A stretch of 64,000 nt of DNA. Source: CAJXMH01 sp040220135. Lineage in GTDB: Bacteria > Bacteroidota > Bacteroidia > Flavobacteriales_E > Vicingaceae. A model generated the notes under the pieces. The model did no database searches. It was not told the DNA's origin and saw nothing but the letters and a program-made list of their open reading frames with translations. Position numbers and translations under genes: made by a program. Position 1 is the stretch's first letter; each line of letters begins with the position of its first letter. The stretch spans positions 62,001 through 126,000 of the forward strand of contig JAVJTT010000009.1 of NCBI GenBank assembly GCA_040220135.1, given 5' to 3'. Of this stretch, positions 43,663 to 52,094 are shown one piece after another.

Positions 43663-46600
43663 TTATTGGGAGTTTTTACTAAATGATTGTCGACTTTCTC
43701 GAATTGTAAAAATTCCCTGATCGGTTTCTCTTTTTACTTGAGCTGGTATGCCACCGGCATCGTATTCAAAAAAGGTTGCATAATTATTCTCATCCAATTT
43801 AGCTGCTAGTTTATTTAATTTATGATCGTATACGTAAGTATTTACAATGGCATTAAAAGGCTGAAATCTAAAGTCATCGTAAAAAGCCCCCCACTCTCCA
43901 CCATACAAAGTTATTTCAAGATCCGAAGTCGATGAGTAAACAAATTCACCTTCAATTTTTTGCCAACCATCAATAATTGCCCCTGAAGCATTTAAAGTAT
44001 CAATTTGTCCGTTGTTGGTTACCACCACACTTGGAGATTGCCCTTGATAAGGCACACCACTTTTAACTAGCTCTTTTACCCAAATGCTAAGCAAATATTT
44101 TCCGCTTTGAGGTTTAAATCCAGCTAATGAGTCTCCTGAAGATAAATCAAAACTTATGGATGAAGCATAATTAGCATCTCCATAGATGCTGTTTAATTGA
44201 TTCAGAGTGCTACTTTTTAAGCCCTCAGTAAACGAATTAAAGTGATCATTCCTTAAGCTACTTTCATCTGCTATTAAAGTATCCCATTCTGGGGTTGTAA
44301 CTTCCCATAAATAGCTTTGCTCCAAGTAGTTCTTAGGGTCTATTTTGTAAACGATTTCTAAATTTGAATCATCGTCATCATCTTCTCGATTTACAAATAG
44401 TGATTTATTACCGGAGTGACTAATTCCATTAATAATATGATCATTAGAAAAATCAGATATTTCATAGTGTTGTGAACCTTCGTTAAGCAAGGTATCTGTG
44501 GTAGATTGCCCAGAATTATAAAACCTAAACTCTTCTATTTGATCCGTTCTTTGCGTCCCAAAGGTATAGTAGGCCTCAAAGTCATCAAAGGCTAAGTTTT
44601 GATACTTTGCATTGCTAGCATTTACAACAAGGTGCCCTCTATGGTCTCGTTTTGAGGTTGAATAGATTCCCAAGGGAGAAATATTTTCAACTGAAAAGCC
44701 ATTTTGATCCACCAAGCTAGGACTACCTTTAAACCGCCAACCGGAAGCACTGCCTCCATAATCAAAGTCCGGTGGAAAAATGCCTTTGTAACATGAAAGA
44801 TCAGCCCACAATTCAGGTAATTCCTCAAAATAACCGTCTTCAGCTAATTTAACAGTGCTTGACTGACTTCTCACTCCTTTAAAGGCAAAAACACTATCGG
44901 GCATGTAATTTCCTTTACTTCCATTTACAAAAGGATTTTGGGATAATGGAAAATACTGAACTTGATTCCGATCATCTTTATATTGTTGTGCTTTTGCTTC
45001 CAATATAGAAACACTAGTATCAACCCCAAGAAATAAATTGTTTTGACTTGTTTCTGATGTATTTAATTTTAGAGGATCTTCATTTGACTTAATGCTTCCC
45101 GTTGTTGCAAGCAATTGATTTCTAGCTGCCGGTCGAATTAATTTAATTGATCTGACATCTGTTACATTTAATCTATTACCACTTCTATCAACTAAACGAA
45201 AGAGGTCTTCACAGGGTATATTTTCAGGTGGCACAATTGGGATACGAGCCTCCCATAATGAATCTTCTTTCTTACAATAATTGCTTAAAACACTTTTCTT
45301 CCAGGGTACAGTTTCATACCCTCTTCCATTTTCAATAAAGTAACGGCGGGTAGAATCTCCGGTTTGCATATTTCTGGTGATATACTCCACCAAATACAAT
45401 TGATGTTTTTTTGACAAATAAGGATGAAAACTTTCTTTATCTTCAATTCTTAATGAGGTTCTGCTTTCTTTTCGTTGAGATATATAAGGCCCTATTGTAT
45501 CCCCGTCGAAAACATGACGCGAGCTACCAACTGTATCATAAGATGTTTTTAACTCCCCATTTTCAATAGCTGACCAACTTGCAACATCATAGTATTCTAA
45601 TTCGTTAGTTTCTCTAGGTTCAAATAAGTTTGAAGGATATCTATAAGTTGCACAACTATTATTGGATACTTTATAAGGACTATATTGGATAGCTAAATTG
45701 CCAGAAGGTACTCCCCTTGGATAAACATTTGAGTGACTATCTACTCGCACAGCAGCATATTCTGTTTTTAGAGAAAGATCTGCTTCTAAATACTCAATTG
45801 ATGCATTTAAAGTATCGCCCTTTTCAAACAAGGCGAATAAGTCAGTTGAGTCCCCTATTGTAAAGTGCCTAGAAAGGTCGTCTTTATCATTTATGATTAA
45901 AAACTGTGAATCAAAAATATTGTAGAACACATCATTACTATCACAATCGTAATTATGGTAAATATGATTTATTGTGGTTGGGCCTCCACCAACATGGCCG
46001 ATACTACTTGGTGATGCTATATTGCAACTATTTAATGATACTAAAGAAGAGTATTGACATAAACTGTCATACTTTTTAGCCCATGTGGTATCTTTTAAAT
46101 GGTACACTTTAACATCTTCCATTATTTGCCCATAATGTCTTTTAAACCGGTTAGGTTCAAACGGTAAAATAGAGTCATAATAAGGGTTTTTATCTGAAGT
46201 CTGTCTAGCAAAAGTGGTTAGCAACCTTCTATATTTTGGATAAAAAGGGGTTGGGCTAGGGTTACAGGTAGAAACTGCTTTGTTATACTTTGAGTCTTTA
46301 TCCAAGAGCACCCAAGCTCGTTGTTGGTTGTTATTCTTGTCATACACAATTACTTCATCTCCATTTTTAATGGCCCAAGGTTCTGCCGGTAAAAAGGCAG
46401 AAGCATCAGGATTACAAGCACTATCAACCGCGATTTTTTGTATTGGAGTGCGGAGGCCTATCGTTTGATAGGCAGGCCCCATTAACTCTTGCCCTTGTAC
46501 CATATATGCAGGCAAGTCTAGCTGGAATTCGTTCTTTAAATGTTCATCTTCCGTTTCAGTTAATATTACTTTACCACTTACCCCATCGTATACTTTATTG

Positions 46601-49600
46601 TAAATGGTTTGTTTGTATTGATCAGTAAATTGTTCAACTGACTCTAATAAACCGTATTGTTGAATAACTTTAGTTAAAACTTGATATTTAGACACCTTTT
46701 CGTCAGACAATCTTTTATAACCTGCACTAGCATATAAAAGGGGTATTGGAATAAATGCTGGAATAGGAAAAATATCAGCATTAGCATTAGCACTAAGTGT
46801 GATATTCTCTTCAACTGTTTTTCTGTTTTCTATAGCCAAATCATATTCTAAACCAATTGCTCTTTCTTCAAGTACCTTATTTTGATTTAAGACTGATACA
46901 TTATTATTCAATCTTTTCCCTTTAGAGGTTAAATCATACTGATAATTGTATTTAATTCCGTTGTTTAACTTCTTAATTAAACTGATATCCCCATTTTCCA
47001 GCAACAAGAAATTCTTTTTAGAATATAGTTTACCATGCATGTCATTTAAAATAATTGAATATCCTTGCGAAGCAACTAAAGAGGACTTTGTGCTATAGTT
47101 TATGGCAGGAAAAGTAAACCTCGTATTACCGGGGGTATTGATTGATTTCTGGATAGTGGTGTGATCTACAATTACAGGGAAATCTTTTGCCGTATGATAC
47201 TTGTACTCATCTACAGACTTTGAAGTTTTTCCTTTATTAAAATGCAAGTTCTTTACGGTAACTTCACTGTAACCAATGGAAGCCGAAGGAAAAAAACTTT
47301 CTCCGAAAGGAGTTTCTTGATACGCTTCAATGGCTGGAATATGGCCTTGTGCTTGACTAACCGTAAAGTAATTTGGTTCTTTAAATGGATTCTCATCATT
47401 ACCTATTAAAGGCTCGTAAGTAGCAACTCCACTGCTAATTTCTATGCCATTTTCATTGTTAGTTTTATAAACATATTCATAACCATAAGTTGAATTTTCA
47501 CCTTCATTACTAAGTGTCCGCCAATTGTCATCTTGGTAAATTCGTTTTACTCGAGAACCACCCCCAATTTTATTATAATCTGGTGTATAAAGTCTAACAA
47601 AAGACTTAGAAGGGGTAAACACTCTTGCGATATTCTGACTTTTTAGGTGGTTTTCAACTCCTACAAACATTTGTTTAATATCATTAATGTTTGCTCGAAT
47701 TCCCATTACAATTGATTGAAGTCCGGTATTCTTAATGTTTGGTTGTTGGTACAGAACATTAAAGAGTTCGTGACGGAAAAACATCCATGCTGTTTTTGTA
47801 ATGGCGTTTGGATTGTCTTGAGGTATTTTTAAATACAAGTAATCGTGATCGTTTTCGACACCCTCTAAGTCTGCATAGCCTATATCTATTCCAGAAGTGT
47901 ATCCACTTACATATTCTGTTTTATCATGTATGTTTAATAAAAAACGGAAATACATATTTTGTAATTCGCCTCCATTTCCAAAGAATATGTTTTTCAATTG
48001 AGATTTATTTAAATCAGTTTTTACGTTGTTAGGACGTTCAAAAAATAGATACTCCTTTCCATATAAACTAGTAGAGGGGTTACTTGGATCAAAATAATCA
48101 TCATCACCTGCTCCTAAAATAGGAACCATTTCCATGGCTCGTTTATTTTGGACATACCCATAGTCATCTGACTCGTATTCAACATTTATGGTTCCTCCAT
48201 TAGGTGTCTTAATTTTGACCAAACTCCAAGCACTAGCCCAATCATCTTGTAAATCATCATTGTTTTGATTTACATAAGGAAAATCCGAATTAGACATGGA
48301 CGAGGGATTATTTTGATTGGCTTTGTAATTCCCCCAACGATCCACTTGGGTTGGATTATAGTTTGGATTAATAGAAGAGTAAGTAAAAAGATATGGACTT
48401 TCTTTACCAACATTTGCTTTCCCGTAAGAAATCTCAACTTTCTTGAGTGTTAATTTTCCTCCATCTTCATTTAACGAATTTTCAACCCCCAAGCAAAGCG
48501 ATGAATCGTAATAAAATCTTACTTTTTTTATAGGCGTTGCTTTAGATTTATTCTTTAAACGATCAAGTTTATCAAACAATAATATTGAATCTAATTGATG
48601 AACTCTCTGTGACAAATCTGTACTGAGACTAACTCCACCATTTGTTTCGTCTTTAACTCCAAGAGCATCTTCTCTTTCTGAAGTGTAAAATTCGGCCACT
48701 TGGTTCTTACTTTGAATTGTGTGTAAGTACCATAGCTCTTTTTCACCATAAGTATAGCTTCCTTTTTCGTCTTGATCGTTTGACAAATACCCTTGGCTGT
48801 AAGTATTCCCTTCATAGGGGGTTCTCCAACGATAAGACGAGGTTGTTCTGTGGTAATTAAATTTATAAGCATTACCGATATCATCGGGTGTTACACCATC
48901 TCCAGTTATATCCTGATAATCCGGTGATAACTTCGAGGTGAGTAGGTAACTATGTGCATATGAGGGAGTTTTAGTTGAAGAAAAATAATGATCTATCCCA
49001 ACCGCATTATCTGTGTCACAGTTTGAATAGTCATCAACTCTGTTCAATTCATCTGGTATTCCATTGGTATTGTAGTTAACTTCTTTCTTAAAATTATTGT
49101 AAACGGGAATTCCGTAGACAAATCTTTCCCCATTGGGGTTGATTTGTGTAATTTCTGAAATATGATGCGATTTTCGTATTTCACCTTCTCTAGATAATTC
49201 CTCCTCATCATAACTCCCTTCATAAAATGCACCACTAGAAGAGGTAATGGGTTCCAAAGCAAAATTTGATGCCTCACTGGCCAGCAAAACGTTAAATACT
49301 TTTGAACGTGGATTTCTAACCTTTGAATTTTTTGCTTTTAAGTTATAACTTGACCCACTTTTTGAAACTATTCCAGAAGATAGCGAACTTCCATTCAAAC
49401 CAAATGCACAAGCTTCAAAGCCTCCTGCCTGATTAAATGATTCTAAATCAGAAACAGACTTATCACCGGCAGATTTGAAGTAATATTTTTCTTGAGCACC
49501 AAATGTAGTACTTTGAGCAAAACCAAGGTTTCTAGACCCATTATGATTGTCGTTCCAGCTACCGAAATCATACTTTGTAAAAATTCCATTATAAACTAAC

Positions 49601-50811
49601 CCTCCATGAAAATACAAACCAAAACCTAATTCACCACCTAATGAATTATTAGAATTATTATTTATGGAGTAAGTTGGTGCAGAAAGGGTTCCTACATCAT
49701 CCCTAAATGGTCGAAACATTCCCGAAACCCCTTCTCCACTTGCTGAAAACACATCATATGTAAAATTAACAGGCGGTAAAAACTCGATTGATTTATTTAG
49801 AGTAATATCTCCTTCTCGATTATAGTCTAATAAGGCATTTGTTGGGGCAGACTCTACATTTAAATAACCAAAAGCCTCTGTTTCTTTTAACTCGTCTTGT
49901 AATGATTGGATTGTTACTGAACCAGTAATCCTAGTGCCTACATAAACCCCATAAACTGAAGTTCCTAATGCACCAGAGAAATCAGCCGAAAAATTGGACA
50001 TTTTCAAAGATGGATAAGGTGTATATGTATGCATTCCAATTGGAAGTAATGAAGTTGAGTTTGAGAGCAAGTTGGTGCTTTGTTTTACGTTTATTTTATT
50101 TTGCAATGAATATCCTGCTGTTGTACCAAAACTAAGTAGACTCTGCCCTGTTCTAACATTGTATCCAGTGCCCAAACTACCACCAAAATTAAATCCCCCT
50201 AATTTTGATTGTAATCCAGGAACTGAGATACCTAAACTGGTATTTACAGATAATCCCTCCAATGAACTAGCAGTATATCCAATTGTTGGTTGAACAAACT
50301 GACCTATTCCAGCTGATACCGAATTACTATATTCAAGTCCAAAGCCTTTGTAATTATTATGGACAAATGTTAATCCTTGTTCTGCTCTTCCTTTTCCAAA
50401 TATTTCTGCTACAATACCGCCACCTATTTTGAACTGTTTCATTGGTTTTATAGAAGTTTTCGTCTCTATTTTTTCCCCTTTAAAGTCGTCGGGTAAGCCC
50501 CTAACAGATCTTGTAACAGCGCCGACATTTAAATTCCAACCTAAGCCAACCCAACTAGCTTCTTGATTCATGGTTACACCGCTTGAGTAAGCTAGATTTA
50601 CTGGATACCCTTCTACATCAAGTAATGGAATATTGTAATTAAAATCTCCTGTAAAAGGATCAACCATTTCAAGTGAACTTGAAGGTGTAAAACTGCCCAT
50701 CTCAGGTTGCGAAGGTCCACTGCCCGCATAGAGTAAATGTGTAGGTGAAAAAATTTCTCCTAAAAAAATGATTAATAGTATCCACGCTTTGAGTTGTAAA
50801 TGACTTCTCAT
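43663..50811 (-). CDS. Giant secreted partner protein of the RHS system, 2382 aa
   Basis: The protein starts with a signal peptide (MRSHLQLKAWILLIIFLGEIF) and the motif SSSLEMVDPFTGDFNYNIPLLDVEGYPVNLAYSSG, which heads the long proteins paired with RHS genes in Bacteroidota. The body has many aromatic and Gly-rich strands without YD repeats; near the end comes a carbohydrate-binding-like jelly-roll region (SIWVKELVKSGVPYQ ... DDFRFQPFNAIVNTYVYD) and a final YD-like unit (NNYATFFEYDAGGIPAQVKRETDQG). It ends 27 bases before the RHS gene. By analogy with the B and C components of Tc-like toxins the two may form one shell, but that is inference. Confidence 0.75.
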   Translation of the reverse strand: MRSHLQLKAWILLIIFLGEIFSPTHLLYAGSGPSQPEMGSFTPSSSLEMVDPFTGDFNYNIPLLDVEGYPVNLAYSSGVTMNQEASWVGLGWNLNVGAVTRSVRGLPDDFKGEKIETKTSIKPMKQFKIGGGIVAEIFGKGRAEQGLTFVHNNYKGFGLEYSNSVSAGIGQFVQPTIGYTASSLEGLSVNTSLGISVPGLQSKLGGFNFGGSLGTGYNVRTGQSLLSFGTTAGYSLQNKINVKQSTNLLSNSTSLLPIGMHTYTPYPSLKMSNFSADFSGALGTSVYGVYVGTRITGSVTIQSLQDELKETEAFGYLNVESAPTNALLDYNREGDITLNKSIEFLPPVNFTYDVFSASGEGVSGMFRPFRDDVGTLSAPTYSINNNSNNSLGGELGFGLYFHGGLVYNGIFTKYDFGSWNDNHNGSRNLGFAQSTTFGAQEKYYFKSAGDKSVSDLESFNQAGGFEACAFGLNGSSLSSGIVSKSGSSYNLKAKNSKVRNPRSKVFNVLLASEASNFALEPITSSSGAFYEGSYDEEELSREGEIRKSHHISEITQINPNGERFVYGIPVYNNFKKEVNYNTNGIPDELNRVDDYSNCDTDNAVGIDHYFSSTKTPSYAHSYLLTSKLSPDYQDITGDGVTPDDIGNAYKFNYHRTTSSYRWRTPYEGNTYSQGYLSNDQDEKGSYTYGEKELWYLHTIQSKNQVAEFYTSEREDALGVKDETNGGVSLSTDLSQRVHQLDSILLFDKLDRLKNKSKATPIKKVRFYYDSSLCLGVENSLNEDGGKLTLKKVEISYGKANVGKESPYLFTYSSINPNYNPTQVDRWGNYKANQNNPSSMSNSDFPYVNQNNDDLQDDWASAWSLVKIKTPNGGTINVEYESDDYGYVQNKRAMEMVPILGAGDDDYFDPSNPSTSLYGKEYLFFERPNNVKTDLNKSQLKNIFFGNGGELQNMYFRFLLNIHDKTEYVSGYTSGIDIGYADLEGVENDHDYLYLKIPQDNPNAITKTAWMFFRHELFNVLYQQPNIKNTGLQSIVMGIRANINDIKQMFVGVENHLKSQNIARVFTPSKSFVRLYTPDYNKIGGGSRVKRIYQDDNWRTLSNEGENSTYGYEYVYKTNNENGIEISSGVATYEPLIGNDENPFKEPNYFTVSQAQGHIPAIEAYQETPFGESFFPSASIGYSEVTVKNLHFNKGKTSKSVDEYKYHTAKDFPVIVDHTTIQKSINTPGNTRFTFPAINYSTKSSLVASQGYSIILNDMHGKLYSKKNFLLLENGDISLIKKLNNGIKYNYQYDLTSKGKRLNNNVSVLNQNKVLEERAIGLEYDLAIENRKTVEENITLSANANADIFPIPAFIPIPLLYASAGYKRLSDEKVSKYQVLTKVIQQYGLLESVEQFTDQYKQTIYNKVYDGVSGKVILTETEDEHLKNEFQLDLPAYMVQGQELMGPAYQTIGLRTPIQKIAVDSACNPDASAFLPAEPWAIKNGDEVIVYDKNNNQQRAWVLLDKDSKYNKAVSTCNPSPTPFYPKYRRLLTTFARQTSDKNPYYDSILPFEPNRFKRHYGQIMEDVKVYHLKDTTWAKKYDSLCQYSSLVSLNSCNIASPSSIGHVGGGPTTINHIYHNYDCDSNDVFYNIFDSQFLIINDKDDLSRHFTIGDSTDLFALFEKGDTLNASIEYLEADLSLKTEYAAVRVDSHSNVYPRGVPSGNLAIQYSPYKVSNNSCATYRYPSNLFEPRETNELEYYDVASWSAIENGELKTSYDTVGSSRHVFDGDTIGPYISQRKESRTSLRIEDKESFHPYLSKKHQLYLVEYITRNMQTGDSTRRYFIENGRGYETVPWKKSVLSNYCKKEDSLWEARIPIVPPENIPCEDLFRLVDRSGNRLNVTDVRSIKLIRPAARNQLLATTGSIKSNEDPLKLNTSETSQNNLFLGVDTSVSILEAKAQQYKDDRNQVQYFPLSQNPFVNGSKGNYMPDSVFAFKGVRSQSSTVKLAEDGYFEELPELWADLSCYKGIFPPDFDYGGSASGWRFKGSPSLVDQNGFSVENISPLGIYSTSKRDHRGHLVVNASNAKYQNLAFDDFEAYYTFGTQRTDQIEEFRFYNSGQSTTDTLLNEGSQHYEISDFSNDHIINGISHSGNKSLFVNREDDDDDSNLEIVYKIDPKNYLEQSYLWEVTTPEWDTLIADESSLRNDHFNSFTEGLKSSTLNQLNSIYGDANYASSISFDLSSGDSLAGFKPQSGKYLLSIWVKELVKSGVPYQGQSPSVVVTNNGQIDTLNASGAIIDGWQKIEGEFVYSSTSDLEITLYGGEWGAFYDDFRFQPFNAIVNTYVYDHKLNKLAAKLDENNYATFFEYDAGGIPAQVKRETDQGIFTIRESRQSFSKNSQ

Positions 50812-50855
50812 AAAGAGTATAGTTTTCTTTTATTAAATGTATTCTGTGCTTTTGA

Positions 50856-51968
50856 CTATTTGACATAGTCAGGGTTCACATACTTAATTTGTAGTGAATA
50901 AATTTTCTTGCTTTTCTCATCGGTAATGATCAATTGATAGTCTTTTAAATGTCTCAAGTAAGCTTGATCTTTTAAGTCCAAATCGAATTTGTTTAATCCT
51001 GTATTAACCTTAAAAGAATTCACTTCTAACTCTTTTTCTTGCTTCTCTTTCTTATTCAAATCATAAAGCTTGGCTTTAAGAACTGTATTGACATTAGAAG
51101 AGTATTTGAATTTAAACTTCCCAACTGCATAAAGCTCTGTTCCTGACTTGGTTTTTGTAATGTCGACATAAGAGAGATTTTGAGGCACTTCAATTAAACT
51201 ATCTTCCTCTTGGTAGCTAAACTCCCAACTATCTGAAGTAGCAACTTTTTCTCCTTGGTAGTTCAGGGTGACGTTCCATGCATATTTTTGATTATTTTGT
51301 AGTCGAGCTGCATCGGCCGGATACATTAATTGATTGCCTTGAACATTAGTATTAAAAACAACTGGCAAGTTCCTTCTTAAAGCTCCATTTGGGTTTTGAC
51401 CAATTTCTAACTGCACTAGTTTAAAGTCATAAGTATATCCGCTTTGGGGACTAGCATCCATCCATGTAAAAAGTGGTCGCTGTTCATATAGTTTAGCACC
51501 TTCTGTTGGATAAATAGGAATTAAGTTTATAAAGTCAGATACTCGATACTCTATACATTCTTTGGCTACTCCTCTACGATCTCCTATATAATTAGCTTCA
51601 ACACATAAAGCATAATTTAATGGTGGAAACCCTATACTTTGATTAAACAAAGCCTCAAATTCAGGATCAATGTAAAGGGTCTGTGGCTGTACTTCTGATC
51701 CTCTAACGGAAGTCATTTCATTGGCTCTCACTTCGACTAAGGCTTCCTGCTTTAAAAGTGGTTTTCCACCTCTGCTTTGGAGGGTTGCTGTCAATGCAAC
51801 CTGGCCGGAAAAATTACTTTGATTGACAAGTGACAAACTAAAAATAGAGTGCTTTTGAACTGTACTTACGGGATCGAGTAACAACTGAACATCTTGTGCA
51901 TTTACATTGCAAATGCTAAGTGTAAAGAAAGATAATAAAAGATTGAGTCGGCTAAGTTTTGATAGCAT
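50856..51968 (-). CDS. Exported protein, first gene of the RHS operon (370 aa)
   Basis: A signal peptide (1-24, ending SICNVNA) is followed by an Ig-like N-terminal domain (VQLLLDPVSTVQKHSIFSLSLVNQ), a fibronectin-like middle segment (IPIYPTEGAKLYEQRPLFTWM ... NQKYAWNVTLNYQGEKV) and a strand-rich C-terminal domain. I know this type as a regular companion of large Bacteroidota RHS genes; its function is not established. It could chaperone or anchor the giant proteins. It starts the minus-strand operon and shares a divergent promoter region with the outer-membrane gene. Confidence 0.6.
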   Translation of the reverse strand: MLSKLSRLNLLLSFFTLSICNVNAQDVQLLLDPVSTVQKHSIFSLSLVNQSNFSGQVALTATLQSRGGKPLLKQEALVEVRANEMTSVRGSEVQPQTLYIDPEFEALFNQSIGFPPLNYALCVEANYIGDRRGVAKECIEYRVSDFINLIPIYPTEGAKLYEQRPLFTWMDASPQSGYTYDFKLVQLEIGQNPNGALRRNLPVVFNTNVQGNQLMYPADAARLQNNQKYAWNVTLNYQGEKVATSDSWEFSYQEEDSLIEVPQNLSYVDITKTKSGTELYAVGKFKFKYSSNVNTVLKAKLYDLNKKEKQEKELEVNSFKVNTGLNKFDLDLKDQAYLRHLKDYQLIITDEKSKKIYSLQIKYVNPDYVK

Positions 51969-51998
51969 ATTCTGTCGTTTTCATTAATAATCTGAGTA

Positions 51999-52029
51999 CT
52001 AAAGTATAAAAAATACTAACCAATGCAAA
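51999..52029 (-). promoter_or_regulatory. Promoter of the RHS operon
   Basis: Minus strand: TTTG (52029-52026), 19 bases, then TACTTTAG (52006-51999), one base from the TAnnTTTG -7 consensus of this phylum. It lies 31 bases before the first operon gene. Confidence 0.5.
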
Positions 52030-52048
52030 TTTTTGTTAAATTTTAATC

Positions 52049-52078
52049 TTTGCAAATTTTATTTTATCCCTATGTTTG
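52049..52078 (+). promoter_or_regulatory. Promoter of the predicted outer-membrane gene
   Basis: TTTG (52049-52052), 18 bases, TATGTTTG (52071-52078), a perfect -7 element, 17 bases before the TTG start. The leader would be very short. It faces away from the RHS operon promoter, so the locus is expressed from a divergent pair. Confidence 0.5.
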
Positions 52079-52094
52079 AACTTTATTCTCGGCT